Shown in pieces: positions 17,455 through 25,934 of a stretch of 64,000 nucleotides of DNA. This DNA is from Roseomonas sp. KE2513 (GTDB taxonomy: Bacteria; Pseudomonadota; Alphaproteobacteria; Acetobacterales; Acetobacteraceae). Location of the stretch: contig NZ_RCVR01000001.1 in NCBI RefSeq assembly GCF_016107305.1, positions 372,001 to 436,000 of the forward strand. The letters are read 5' to 3'. Position 1 is the first letter of the stretch; each line of letters starts with the position of its first letter. Under the pieces are notes generated by a model. The model saw nothing but the letters and a program-made list of their open reading frames with translations. It was not told the DNA's origin and made no database searches. Both the position numbers and the translations under genes were made by a program.

Positions 17455-17531
17455 CGGAGCGTAGCTCAGCCTGGTAGAGCACTGTGTTCGGGACGCAGGG
17501 GCCGGAGGTTCGAATCCTCTCGCTCCGACCA
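17455..17531 (+). tRNA. tRNA-Pro(CGG)
   Basis: The cloverleaf can be folded by eye: acceptor CGGAGCG pairs with CGCTCCG, the D-arm is GCTCAGCCTGGTAGAGC, and anticodon stem CTGTG/CGCAG encloses loop TTCGGGA with anticodon CGG. The T-arm contains GGTTCGAATCC, the discriminator is A, and CCA is encoded. A rho-independent terminator follows 15 bases later. Confidence 0.95.
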
Positions 17532-17546
17532 TCGACAGCACCGCGT

Positions 17547-17577
17547 AAACCCCGCCAAGCCACCTTGGCGGGGTTTT
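17547..17577 (+). terminator. Terminator of tRNA-Pro
   Basis: AAACCCCGCCAAG pairs over 13 bp with CTTGGCGGGGTTT around a 4-base CCAC loop, followed by TT. This is a strong intrinsic terminator. Confidence 0.92.
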
Positions 17578-17727
17578 TCGTTGGCGGCTGACGCGGCGGC
17601 AGTCCGCGTGGCTGATCTGCAACAGTGCGGCACCGTCCGCACGCAGCACCCCGTGCGAGCCGTTCCGTTGGCATGCCGGTCGCAAGCTGGCGCCCTGCCA
17701 CGCCGGAGCGTGAATGGGGATCAAACC

Positions 17728-18477
17728 ATGAAAACAAATGCTGTCGCTGCCGTCACACTCGCCCTCGGCCTCTCGCTCGCCGCGGGTTCGGCCGGGGCCT
17801 TCGAGCTCGAGGACGCCGGGCTGACCATCGGCCTCACGCCCACCATTTCGTCCGATTACCTCTTCCGCGGCGTCAGCCAGACGCAGAACCGCCCGGCGGC
17901 GCAGGGCACAATCGATATTCAGCACACCACCGGCTTCTACGTCGGCGCCTTCATCTCGAACGTCAGCTTCCTGGGCACGAACGCCCGACAGGAAGTGGAC
18001 GCGCTGGCCGGCTGGCGGACAACCGTCGCGGGGGTGAGCCTGGATCTCGGCGGCATCGCCTATACCTACCCCGGCTACCGCAACCCGACTGGCTCGGGCC
18101 TTTACGACCTGCAGTACTTCGAGGTCTCGGCCAAGGCTTCCTACGAGTTCGAGCCGGTGAAGGTGCTGGCAGCAATCAACTACTCGCCTAACTACCAGCT
18201 CGAGTCCGGCACGGGCGTCTATGTCGAGGGCGGCGTGGAAGTGGCCCTCCCCTTCAACCTGACCCTTGGCGGCCGCGTCGGCCACCAGTGGATCCAGAAC
18301 AACACCCGCTGGGGCTCGCCGGACTTTACGAACTGGAACGTGACCGTCTCCACGAAGCTATACGACTTCGTGCTCACCGCCGGCTACTTCGACACGGACC
18401 TCAACCGGGGCGAGTGCTTCGCCGGGCAGAAGATCTGCGCCGCGCGCGGCATGGTCTATCTCAGCCGCACCTTCTAA
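17728..18477 (+). CDS. TorF-family putative porin
   Basis: This 249-residue outer-membrane beta-barrel candidate has a signal peptide ([24 protein letters not shown]). The mature N-terminus ([33 protein letters not shown]) carries the TorF/TIGR02001-type hallmark. Alternating aromatic and polar strands continue to a C-terminal Phe (LSRTF), the usual BAM recognition end. Its 3' end overlaps that of the convergent DUF2842 gene by 4 bp. Confidence 0.9.
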   Translation: MKTNAVAAVTLALGLSLAAGSAGAFELEDAGLTIGLTPTISSDYLFRGVSQTQNRPAAQGTIDIQHTTGFYVGAFISNVSFLGTNARQEVDALAGWRTTVAGVSLDLGGIAYTYPGYRNPTGSGLYDLQYFEVSAKASYEFEPVKVLAAINYSPNYQLESGTGVYVEGGVEVALPFNLTLGGRVGHQWIQNNTRWGSPDFTNWNVTVSTKLYDFVLTAGYFDTDLNRGECFAGQKICAARGMVYLSRTF

Positions 18478-18695
18478 CGGCGGGAAACAGAACGGCGGCG
18501 CGGAGGCTCCTTCCGCGCTGCCCAGTACATCAGCCGGCTGGCCGGCCAGACCCACGCAATGCCGGCGACGGTGAAATACAGGACGTGCAGCGTCCAGTGG
18601 CCCGGCAAAACGGCATCGGCCAGCGCCACGACCGCTGCGATGTAGAGCAGGAAGCCCAGGATTCCGGCGATGACCGCCACGGGAACGCGCGACAT
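18474..18695 (-). CDS. DUF2842 small membrane protein
   Basis: This 73-residue protein has two hydrophobic helices separated by a short loop ([31 protein letters not shown]), and the sequence [13 protein letters not shown] follows. The size and the [12 protein letters not shown] motif match DUF2842, a family known from alphaproteobacteria and of unknown function. It is convergent with the porin gene and divergent from apt. Confidence 0.8.
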   Translation of the reverse strand: MSRVPVAVIAGILGFLLYIAAVVALADAVLPGHWTLHVLYFTVAGIAWVWPASRLMYWAARKEPPRRRSVSRR

Positions 18696-18857
18696 GCCCG
18701 CGCTCCTGCCGGATTCCGGGCGCAGTGGCCAGCCCTTTCGGCGTGCCCCTCTCGTTTGGCGAGGCTCCTGGTCCGAAAGGCGGTGCTTCGCGCGGGCAGT
18801 GATTTGCGCAGGCTGGGGCCGGCCCTTATGAGGCGGACGCCCGAACGGAGCCCCGCG

Positions 18858-19418
18858 ATGAACGACAGCCCCGCCGCCAGCCCGCCCGAGAGCCAGGTTC
18901 TCGACTTGAAGCAGCACATCCGCGGGATCCCGGATTTCCCGAAGCCGGGCATCCTCTTCTACGACATCTCGACCCTGCTGCGGCACGGGCCGGCCTGGAA
19001 GGAGGCGATGCGCCGCCTGGCCGACATCGTGCGCCCGCACCGGCCGACGCTGCTGGCGGGGATCGAGAGCCGCGGCTTCCTCGTCGCGGCGCCGCTGGCA
19101 CTTGAGTTGGGCCTCGGCTTCGTCATGCTCCGCAAGCGCGGCAAGCTGCCCGGCGCGATTATCGGGCTGAACTATGCTCTCGAATACGGCACGGACCGGA
19201 TCGAGATGCAGGCCGATGCCGTGCGCCCCGGAGATCGCGTGGTGGTGCTGGACGACCTGTTGGCCACGGGCGGCACCCTGGCGGCCTGCATCGCGCTCCT
19301 CCGCCAGGCCGGCGCGGAGGTGCCCGCCACGGCCGCGCTGATCGAACTGACCTTTCTCAAGGGGCGCGAGCGGCTCGGCGGTACCGCCTTCGAGTCCCTC
19401 GTCGCCTATGATGACTAG
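18858..19418 (+). CDS. apt: Adenine phosphoribosyltransferase
   Basis: This 186-residue purine salvage enzyme makes AMP from adenine and PRPP. The PRPP-binding motif [13 protein letters not shown] occupies residues 128-140. The N-terminal [21 protein letters not shown] and the ESRGF motif near residue 70 are diagnostic of Apt. The ATG at 18858 is chosen since sequence upstream of it does not fit the family. It appears to be a single-gene unit. Confidence 0.96.
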   Translation: MNDSPAASPPESQVLDLKQHIRGIPDFPKPGILFYDISTLLRHGPAWKEAMRRLADIVRPHRPTLLAGIESRGFLVAAPLALELGLGFVMLRKRGKLPGAIIGLNYALEYGTDRIEMQADAVRPGDRVVVLDDLLATGGTLAACIALLRQAGAEVPATAALIELTFLKGRERLGGTAFESLVAYDD

Positions 19419-19466
19419 CGGCGGTCGCCACATTCCTGCCCCATCGTGGCGGCAGCGTCTGCCAGC

Positions 19467-20447
19467 ATGACCGCGCTTCCGCCGCCGGCCCCGCGAGGCG
19501 ACGCTCCCCTGACCCGCCGGGCGCTGGGTCTGGGAGCAATAGCCATCGGCACGCTGGGCTCCATCCCCGTCCGGGCGAGCGAGGGCGCGACGATCCTCGC
19601 CCCAGGGCCGGAGGACGGTGGCTGCGCGCGCTGGGCCGCGCGGGCGGGCCAGGCCCTGGCGCGCGGGATGCAGCGGCCCGGCACCATTCGCCTCGCCCTG
19701 CTCGGCGGGCCCGACGGGGTGACGGCTGCGAACCGTTTCGCCACCCTCGATGGCACCGGGGGCCCCAGTCTTCTCGCCCTGCCCGGCTGGACCTGCCACG
19801 CCCGCCTGACCGGATCGCCCCGCGCGCGCTTCGAGCCGCGCGCCTGGGTGCCCCTGCTGCTCTCCTGGCGCGGGGCGGTGCTGGCGGGGCGGGGGCCCCT
19901 GCCCGGCCGCGGCAGCGCGCCACTGAGGGTCGCCATGCCTTCCGCCGAAGCGCCGGAGGCGGCGGCCCTCGCCGCGCTGGATCTGCTCGGCCTGACCGCG
20001 CTGCCGCTGGTGGGCATGCCAGAGGCTGCCTTTGCGGCGGGCGAGACGGACGCGCTGATCGTCCTTGGGCCCGACCCGCTGACGCGCGCGCAGGCGATGG
20101 GCGCCACGCCCTGGTACGGCTTCCCAGGTCCGTCCGAGACCGAGCGGGTGGAGATCGCCCCCTTTCCCCTCTCGGCACCCCTGGCGCGCGCGGTCGTAGC
20201 CGCTGTGGCGGCCATGCAAATCCAGGCGGCGCTCTTCGCGCCCGTGCTGAGCGCGGCGGACAGCTTGGCCGCGTGGCGGATGGCCGCTCCACGCTGGCAG
20301 GAGGAGGAGCGGGCGACCTCCAGAGACGATCAGCCGCTGGTCGGAACCTCCGCCGCCGAGGCCTTCGCACTGCTGACCCCGCCGCCGGACGCCGTGCTCG
20401 ACTACCGCAACTGGCTCGACCGCCGGCTCGGCTGGCGCGCGGGCTGA
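19467..20447 (+). CDS. Tat-exported protein of unknown function, possibly TctC/Bug-like
   Basis: This 326-residue protein has an N-terminal twin-arginine motif (TRRALGLGAIAIGTLGSIPVRAS) and a compact Ala/Pro-rich mature part. Stretches such as GGPSLLALPGW and LRVAMPSAEAPEAAALAALDLLGL recall type 2 periplasmic binding proteins, but I cannot assign a family with confidence. Another in-frame start lies 7 codons upstream at 19446; I prefer 19467 because it places the RR motif closer to the N-terminus. No transporter genes adjoin it. Confidence 0.55.
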   Translation: MTALPPPAPRGDAPLTRRALGLGAIAIGTLGSIPVRASEGATILAPGPEDGGCARWAARAGQALARGMQRPGTIRLALLGGPDGVTAANRFATLDGTGGPSLLALPGWTCHARLTGSPRARFEPRAWVPLLLSWRGAVLAGRGPLPGRGSAPLRVAMPSAEAPEAAALAALDLLGLTALPLVGMPEAAFAAGETDALIVLGPDPLTRAQAMGATPWYGFPGPSETERVEIAPFPLSAPLARAVVAAVAAMQIQAALFAPVLSAADSLAAWRMAAPRWQEEERATSRDDQPLVGTSAAEAFALLTPPPDAVLDYRNWLDRRLGWRAG

Positions 20448-20583
20448 CAGCGCCTGATGAGCCGCCGGATAGGGCCGACCGGCAGGTTGCAGAGCGGCAC
20501 GGCCGCCGTCAGCAAGCCCGATTGCCAACACGAGGAGCGTGCGGGGATGGGCGAAGCGCGTGGGGCGCGACGGTCCCCACGAG

Positions 20584-21363
20584 TCAACCGAAGAGATTGA
20601 GCAGTGGGGAGCTCGCGCTGCCGGCGCTGTTGGCCGACATCACGTAGCGCTCGGCCAGCTTCGCCGCCTGTTTCGGATCGGTCAGCTTCGACAGGTCGAT
20701 GCGGGAGGTGACGGCCCGCGCCTGGGTGGTTACCTCCTGGATGGCGAGGGAAGCCGGCAGTCCGAGCGCGCCGGTGACTACGCGCCGCAGCACGGCATCG
20801 CCGAGCACCTCGTAGACCGAGGGTGCTTTGCCGGTGGCCATGCGCTTCTCGAAATAGAGCGCGTCCGAGATGCCCGAGGCTTCACCATCCTTCGAAAGGC
20901 GCCACTCGTAGGAGGTGTAGCCATCGATCAGCTTCTGCTGCACGGCGGGATCGCGCAGCGCGTCCATGCCGCGCTTGGCCAGGTTGAGCGTGGTGGCAGC
21001 CGACTTCCAGCGCGCGTCGGGCAGTTTGGCCGCGACGGATTTTGGATCCTTGGGGTCCGAGGTCAGGGCGCGCACCGCGAGGCCCGGCACGCCCGTCGCG
21101 TCCGGAAGCCCGAGGGCCGGCAGCAACACAGCCGAAACCCGCGGGTCGCGCAGCGCTGTCTCGACATCCTTCGCGCGCGAAATCCCCTCCTTGAAGCGGG
21201 TGATCGCGAGCTTGACCGCGGCCTCTTTGGCGGTGGCAGCGACGCCCTTCGTCTCTGCGCCGGCGGCAGAGGCTCGGCGGAGCGCGGCCACGGCGCTGGC
21301 GGCATCCGCGGTGGCGGAGGTGCCGCCACCACCGAGCAGGGCAAGGGCGATCGAGCCGGACAT
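20584..21363 (-). CDS. DUF1217 flagellar-cluster protein
   Basis: This 259-residue, largely helical protein without a signal peptide contains the DUF1217 pattern (VSAVLLPALGLPDATGVPGLAVRALTSDPKDPKSVA and a following YEWRLSKDGEASGISDALYFEKR). This family is found in alphaproteobacterial flagellar loci, and its role is not established. It follows flaF by 16 bp on the same strand, so it is probably the last gene of flbT-flaF-DUF1217. Confidence 0.8.
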   Translation of the reverse strand: MSGSIALALLGGGGTSATADAASAVAALRRASAAGAETKGVAATAKEAAVKLAITRFKEGISRAKDVETALRDPRVSAVLLPALGLPDATGVPGLAVRALTSDPKDPKSVAAKLPDARWKSAATTLNLAKRGMDALRDPAVQQKLIDGYTSYEWRLSKDGEASGISDALYFEKRMATGKAPSVYEVLGDAVLRRVVTGALGLPASLAIQEVTTQARAVTSRIDLSKLTDPKQAAKLAERYVMSANSAGSASSPLLNLFG

Positions 21364-21379
21364 GCCCCCACCCCGCCCG

Positions 21380-21736
21380 TCAGCCCGTTCCGGCCAGGCC
21401 AGCCGCGATGTTCTCGTTCACCTCGATAAGGAAGGCGAGATCAGGCTTCTCGGACTCCATCTCCTTCAGCACGGTGCGGCCGACGGAGATGATGGAGGCG
21501 CGGAGCGGCGGCGGCAAGCCGTTGGTGGGATCGACCAGCACGCCTTCCACCGCGAGCCAGAGGCGGCGGTTGTCGGAAAGGGCACGCGCGCGGCGCAGCG
21601 TGCTCTCTGCCCCGCCATCCAGCGCAGCGCGGAGCGAGCCGGTCACACGGCGGAACACGTCGGCCTCCTGCGCTCTCACCGGCATGGCCGACCTCGCCGC
21701 CCGATAGGCGGAAAGCGGGTTGCTGTGCTGCATCAT
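21380..21736 (-). CDS. flaF: Flagellar biosynthesis regulator FlaF
   Basis: This 118-residue helical protein matches FlaF, which in Caulobacter is needed for flagellin translation and secretion and acts opposite to FlbT. The segments NPLSAYRAA, LSDNRRLWLAVEGVLVDPTNGLPPPLRASIISVG and PDLAFLIEVNENIAAGL are diagnostic. The ATG overlaps the flbT stop as ATGA, so FlbT and FlaF are probably made together. The flagellin gene lies 0.6 kb upstream on the same strand. Confidence 0.92.
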   Translation of the reverse strand: MMQHSNPLSAYRAARSAMPVRAQEADVFRRVTGSLRAALDGGAESTLRRARALSDNRRLWLAVEGVLVDPTNGLPPPLRASIISVGRTVLKEMESEKPDLAFLIEVNENIAAGLAGTG

Positions 21737-22170
21737 GCGGTCATCTCCTCCGGCACGGGACGGGAGCTGGGTGGTGGGGCAATGCCGAGCACCGCTTCCT
21801 CGTGCCGCATGACGCGGCGGGCGAGCTTGAGGGCGGTGTAGCAGTCATCCTCCTCGGCAGCGGTCAGTGCGCGGTCGAGCATGGCCGAGGCCAGGGCCGA
21901 AGTGGTCGCGGCCTGGAACTCCGCGATCAGGACGCGGGCGGCTTCCAGCCCCTGCTCGCGCTCGTCCTCCGTGCCGATATAGGCGGTCTGCAGGGCGAAG
22001 TAGATCCGGCGTGCTGGGGTATCCGCAGCCTCTGGCGGAAGGATCTGCTTGCCGAAGAGGAAGCGGGCCTTCGCCGTCAGCTCGATGCGCGTGCGGTTGC
22101 GGAAGCGTATGGGTGCGCCATTCACGACCATGAGGTCGCCCTGGCGCAGCTCTAGAACCAACGTGGACAC
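21733..22170 (-). CDS. flbT: Flagellin mRNA regulator FlbT
   Basis: This 145-residue protein matches FlbT, which in Caulobacter binds the 5' UTR of flagellin mRNA and promotes its decay until the hook is complete. The sequence LVLELRQGDLMVVNGAPIRFRNRTRIEL and the later FLFGKQILPPEAADTPARRIYFALQTAYIG are typical. I chose the GTG at 22170, 25 codons inside the longest frame, because family homology begins there and GAAGGAAC lies just upstream. The flagellin gene with a structured leader is adjacent. Confidence 0.9.
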   Translation of the reverse strand: MSTLVLELRQGDLMVVNGAPIRFRNRTRIELTAKARFLFGKQILPPEAADTPARRIYFALQTAYIGTEDEREQGLEAARVLIAEFQAATTSALASAMLDRALTAAEEDDCYTALKLARRVMRHEEAVLGIAPPPSSRPVPEEMTA

Positions 22171-22279
22171 GATCTTCGCGTTCCTTCGTGGTAAGCGGTG
22201 GACGACAAGCGGGAGGGGCCATCGCCGCGCCGCAGCCGGGGGCATCTCGCCGCCCGGCGCGATGGAGGGGAAACGGAGC

Positions 22280-22308
22280 GCGGCACCGCGGCTCTTTCGC
22301 GGCGCCGC
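22280..22308 (-). terminator. Candidate flagellin terminator
   Basis: Reading the minus strand six bases after the flagellin stop, GCGGC-G-CCGCG pairs with CGCGG-T-GCCGC around AAAGAGC. The downstream bases (GCTCCGTTTCCCC) give only a weak T-run, so termination is likely but not perfect. Confidence 0.6.
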
Positions 22309-22313
22309 ACCGC

Positions 22314-23144
22314 TCAGCGGAAGAGGCTCAGCAGGCTCTGCGGCGCCTGGTTGGCGATGCTGAGGGCCTGAGTGCCGAGCTGCTGCTTGATCTGGAGCGA
22401 CTGGAGCTTCGCGCTCTCCTTAGCGAGGTCGGCATCGACCAGGGCGCCAAGGCCCGTGTCCAACGACACCATCTTCTCCTTGTTGAAGGACACCTGGGCA
22501 TCCAGGTAGTTGTTGTTGCCGCCGAAGGTGTTCAGCGCCGTGTTGATGGCGCCCATCTTCGTCGTGAAGTCACCGCCCGAGGCGAGCGCGGAGGCGGCCG
22601 CCTCCGCGGTGGTGGGCTTCTCCGCGATTGTCAGCGTCGTGCTGTCGACGGCCGAGAGCGTATAGGTCGTGCCCGTCTCATTACGCACCGTCGCGATGTC
22701 GCCGCCGCCTGCGTCAGCGCTCGTGCTCAGCAGTGTGCGGCCGTTATAGGTAGCATCCGAGAGGAAGTTCTCGACCTGCTGCTTCAGCCCGTCATACTGC
22801 GACTCGTACTGCGAACGCTGGTCGTCGGAGAGCGTGCCGTCGGCGAGTTTCACCAGCACGCCGCGGATGTTGCTCATCGTGTCCGAGACCTTGGTGAGCC
22901 CCGCGAGGGTGGTGTCGAGCACCCCCTTCACGCCGCCCATCTGCTCGTTCGCGGAGGTCAGGCCCGCAATGTCCGCGCGCACGGCCTGCGCCACGGCGAA
23001 AGCCGCGCCGTCGTCCTTCGCGTCCGCCACGCGATAACCCGTGGAGATACGCTTCTGTGTCACCGCCAGCGCGTCGTTCGTGCGATTGAGCGACTGCAGC
23101 GCCACCTGCGCGCCGACATTCGTGTTGACTGAGTTCAGGGCCAC
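22314..23144 (-). CDS. Flagellin
   Basis: This is the 276-residue filament subunit. The conserved D0/D1 N-terminus (ALNSVNTNVGAQVALQSLNRTNDALAVTQKRISTGYRV) and C-terminus (SLQIKQQLGTQALSIANQAPQSLLSLFR) flank a short variable centre, so this is a compact alphaproteobacterial flagellin. The start codon is GTG with GGAAAGGGGC upstream. The 117-bp leader has inverted repeats close to the ribosome-binding site. It is the only flagellin gene in the window. Confidence 0.95.
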   Translation of the reverse strand: MALNSVNTNVGAQVALQSLNRTNDALAVTQKRISTGYRVADAKDDGAAFAVAQAVRADIAGLTSANEQMGGVKGVLDTTLAGLTKVSDTMSNIRGVLVKLADGTLSDDQRSQYESQYDGLKQQVENFLSDATYNGRTLLSTSADAGGGDIATVRNETGTTYTLSAVDSTTLTIAEKPTTAEAAASALASGGDFTTKMGAINTALNTFGGNNNYLDAQVSFNKEKMVSLDTGLGALVDADLAKESAKLQSLQIKQQLGTQALSIANQAPQSLLSLFR

Positions 23145-23168
23145 GTCTTGCCCCTTTCCTGTCCGAAG

Positions 23169-23215
23169 GAGGCCTCTTCAGGCCTCACCCGTTGCGTTCC
23201 GCCTTTTGCGGTGAG
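23169..23215 (-). promoter_or_regulatory. Inverted repeats in the flagellin leader
   Basis: GAGGCCT-CTTC-AGGCCTC at 23169-23186 forms a perfect 7-bp hairpin about 25 bases before the flagellin start. A second pairing unit lies just upstream (CTCACC at 23215-23210 with GGTGAG near 23189-23184, enclosing CCGC/GCGG), and the two stems compete for 23184-23186. By analogy with Caulobacter fljK, this leader could be the FlbT target. That is inference. Confidence 0.5.
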
Positions 23216-23261
23216 AGCCCATCCTGGGCCGAGCGCGGTTAACGGGGGTTGAATCGGGGCA

Positions 23262-24344
23262 TCAGCGCAGGAACTGTGTCAGTGACAAGCCCGAGAGCAT
23301 TGAAAGAGCTTTCCAGGACGCCTGCAGCCGGTTCTGCGTGTCCTGCATGGCCGCCAGGGTCGAGGCGAGGTCCACCTCCTCCACGTCCGCGAGCTGAGTC
23401 TTGAGGGTGACGCCGAGTTCCTCGTGGCGGGTCTTGGCAGCCTCAAGCTTCTCCTCGGACAGGCCGAGGGCGCCAGACTCCACGCCCAGCCCGGTCATGG
23501 CGGATTTCAGCGCCCCGGTGATGCCGCCGAGCACCTTATCGAAATCCTCCCCCGAGGCGGTCTTGTCGGGCGTGAGGCTGGCGAGCGCCATGAGCCCGCG
23601 CAGGAGATCACGCGACCAGCCCCCCTCGCCGGGGCTGCCAGGGTCGGCCGGCTCGGTGGCGTTGCGGTTGGCAAAAAGGCCGACGGCAACCGCCTGGCCG
23701 TCCTCGGCGAGGACGCTCGGGCGGGCGTCCTGCCGGCCCCGCGCGGAATCGAGGAGGTAGTCGGAGAACGGGGTGCCTCCCGGCGCGGTGCTGCTGGCTG
23801 CCACCAGCGTCGCGGCGTTCACGGCGTCCCCATTGCCAGGCGCGAGCGAGGCGACCGCGGCCGCGATGCCCTGGGCCATGGGCGTCGCCATGATGCCGTC
23901 AGGGTCGGGAATGGGCGGGTTCGCCGTGTCCGCCCCGCTGAAGAGGTAGTCGCTGCCGGATTTCGCGTTCAGCAGGGAGGCCACCTGCCCGATCGCCTGG
24001 CGCGCGCTGTCGGCCAGGGCGCTGATGCGGCTGGTGTCGGCGCGGCTGATCTTGCCCGCCTGGGTGAGGAAGTTCTCGGCGATTGAGGAGAGCTGCGTCA
24101 TCGTGCTCTGGGCGATGGTGGTGCGGCTCAGGGCGCGGTCGATCGCCTGCGCGTGGGCCTCGCCCCGGGCCACCCCGCCGCGCAGGTTGATGGCGCGTCC
24201 CGCCTGCCCGGCGATGTCGCCGTAATAGGTGCCGCGCCGCCCGTCCACCGACTGGGCGGAAAGGGTTCCGAGCTGCGTCTTCAGTGTCGAGGACTGCGCG
24301 ATCAGCCAGGCAAGGCTGCCGTTCCCCACTCCTGCTATCGCCAT
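23262..24344 (-). CDS. flgL: Flagellar hook-filament junction protein FlgL
   Basis: This 360-residue flagellin-like axial protein joins hook to filament. It shows the long helical N-terminus (AQSSTLKTQLGTLSAQSVDGRRGTYYGDI), the FlgL-like segment NAKSGSDYLFSGADTANPPI around residue 125, and a C-terminal helix with LQASWKALSMLSGLSLTQFLR. The ATG at 24344 shares one base with the flgK stop (TGATG), so a GTG one codon earlier is unlikely to be the start. It belongs to the flgE-flgK-flgL set. Confidence 0.88.
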   Translation of the reverse strand: MAIAGVGNGSLAWLIAQSSTLKTQLGTLSAQSVDGRRGTYYGDIAGQAGRAINLRGGVARGEAHAQAIDRALSRTTIAQSTMTQLSSIAENFLTQAGKISRADTSRISALADSARQAIGQVASLLNAKSGSDYLFSGADTANPPIPDPDGIMATPMAQGIAAAVASLAPGNGDAVNAATLVAASSTAPGGTPFSDYLLDSARGRQDARPSVLAEDGQAVAVGLFANRNATEPADPGSPGEGGWSRDLLRGLMALASLTPDKTASGEDFDKVLGGITGALKSAMTGLGVESGALGLSEEKLEAAKTRHEELGVTLKTQLADVEEVDLASTLAAMQDTQNRLQASWKALSMLSGLSLTQFLR

Positions 24345-25867
24345 CACCGCACCGCCTGGAGAAGGTTGTCGTACATCGACTGCACCACCGAGAGGATCCG
24401 GGCATTGGCCGAGTAGGCCGTCTGCAGCGTGACCATCGCCGCCAGCTCCTTGTCCATGTCCACGCCCGAGCGGGCGGCGAAGCGGGTCTCGAGGGAGTTC
24501 AGCAGGTCCCCGCTCGACTTGCCCTCCGCCTCGGCGGCGGCGCGGAGGGAGGTCTGTGTGGAGACGACCTGCGCGGCCTGGTCGCCCAGGGTCCTTGCCG
24601 CCCGCAGGCGGGAGGAGAGGGTTCCGTCAGGCCCGAGTCCGCTGATCGCGAAGCCGGGCTGGGCGGTGCCGGGCGCGACCTCCGGGCCGAAGGTGCGGTT
24701 CAGCACGCGGTCGAGGAGGGTGGTGAAGTTGGCCGGGCCGTCGGGCGGGTTCGGCGTGAAGCCGCTCGCACCGCCGGCGCCGTCCGCCACGGCGTGGGAA
24801 CCGTCCCGTAGCTGACCCGGCTCCGCCCTCACCAAGGCGTTCACACCGATGGAGCCGGCGAAGCCGATCCAGCCGCCCGTCGCGTAGGGCGTGGAGGGAT
24901 CGGGCACGGTGCCGGCGGCGCTGGAGAAGAGGGTGAGCCCCTGCGCGTCGAAGCGGGAGGCGAGGTTGGCGGCGGAGATGTCCAGCTCGGCCTGAGCGAG
25001 GGGCAGCTCCCGGTCGCGCAGGTCCGCATAGGCCGCGAGCGTTCCGCGGCCGAGCTGCGCAGTGACGTTCGTGCTGCCGAGCATCACGCCCGGCAGGCTG
25101 CCGCCGGGGCCGTGGAAGGCCTCCGGCCCCGTTGTCGCATGGTCGATGAAAAAGGGGCCGGTGGCGGAGCGCAGCGGCAGGTTCAGCCCGCCGGCCGAGA
25201 TGAGCGTCACGCCGCCGTCCGGCTGCGCGACCGCGCGCACCTCCATGATGGAGGAGATCGTCGCGATGGCCGCGTCCCGCTGATCCTCAAGTTCGGTGGT
25301 GCTCCGGCCCTGCGCGCGCATGGGCAGGATCTGGTCGGTTAGCGCGGACACCTGGCGGAGGGCGCCGTTCAGCCGGTCCACATCGGCCGCCATGCCGTCC
25401 TGCGCGTCCTGGCGGGCGGACTGGATGGCGGCCGAGACGGTGTTGTAGCGCGCGGCCAGCCCGTCCGCGGCATCGACGGCGCGGGTCTGGAGGAGCGCGT
25501 CCGAGGGGCTGGCACGGAGCGCGACGAAGGCGTCGCCGAGCGCGGCCGTCAGGTCGCCGATGGATTGCCCGGCGGCGCCGTGGGCGACCTCCACTCCCTC
25601 GAGCAGGCGCGTGCGCACCTCGGCCGCGCCCGTGGCGGCGCGGGCGGCGTTCATCTGCGTCACCAGTGCGGTGTCCACCGCGCGCGTCGCCTCCTGGCTG
25701 CGCACGCCGGAGGACAGGCCGCCGGCGACGTTGGCCTCGGCCTGAACCTCCTTGCGGGTGTAGCCTGGGGTGGCCGCGTTCGCGACGTTGGCGGCGGATT
25801 GCGCGAGCTGCCGGTTGATGTGGGACAGGCCGCTGCGCGCGATCGAGAGGGCGAGGTCGAGGCTCAT
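24344..25867 (-). CDS. flgK: Flagellar hook-associated protein FlgK
   Basis: This 507-residue protein is the first hook-filament junction protein. The N-terminal rod/hook motif (LSHINRQLAQSAANVANAATPGYTRKEV) and the C-terminal LNSLETRFAARSGVDMDKELAAMVTLQTAYSANARILSVVQSMYDNLLQAV are diagnostic of FlgK. It starts at the ATG at 25867, 67 bp after flgE on the same strand, and its stop is coupled to the flgL start. Confidence 0.94.
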   Translation of the reverse strand: MSLDLALSIARSGLSHINRQLAQSAANVANAATPGYTRKEVQAEANVAGGLSSGVRSQEATRAVDTALVTQMNAARAATGAAEVRTRLLEGVEVAHGAAGQSIGDLTAALGDAFVALRASPSDALLQTRAVDAADGLAARYNTVSAAIQSARQDAQDGMAADVDRLNGALRQVSALTDQILPMRAQGRSTTELEDQRDAAIATISSIMEVRAVAQPDGGVTLISAGGLNLPLRSATGPFFIDHATTGPEAFHGPGGSLPGVMLGSTNVTAQLGRGTLAAYADLRDRELPLAQAELDISAANLASRFDAQGLTLFSSAAGTVPDPSTPYATGGWIGFAGSIGVNALVRAEPGQLRDGSHAVADGAGGASGFTPNPPDGPANFTTLLDRVLNRTFGPEVAPGTAQPGFAISGLGPDGTLSSRLRAARTLGDQAAQVVSTQTSLRAAAEAEGKSSGDLLNSLETRFAARSGVDMDKELAAMVTLQTAYSANARILSVVQSMYDNLLQAVR

Positions 25868-25934
25868 CGGCGCTGCTTGGCTCCTGCGGGTTGGGTGCCG
25901 CGACCAGGGATCGCCGTTCTGGCGAGGCCCGGCA

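Noticed and set aside
17455-17580. tRNA-Pro as an island insertion site
   Set aside because: It is followed by its own terminator and by an ordinary porin gene; no integrase, repeat of the tRNA end or foreign-looking DNA is seen.
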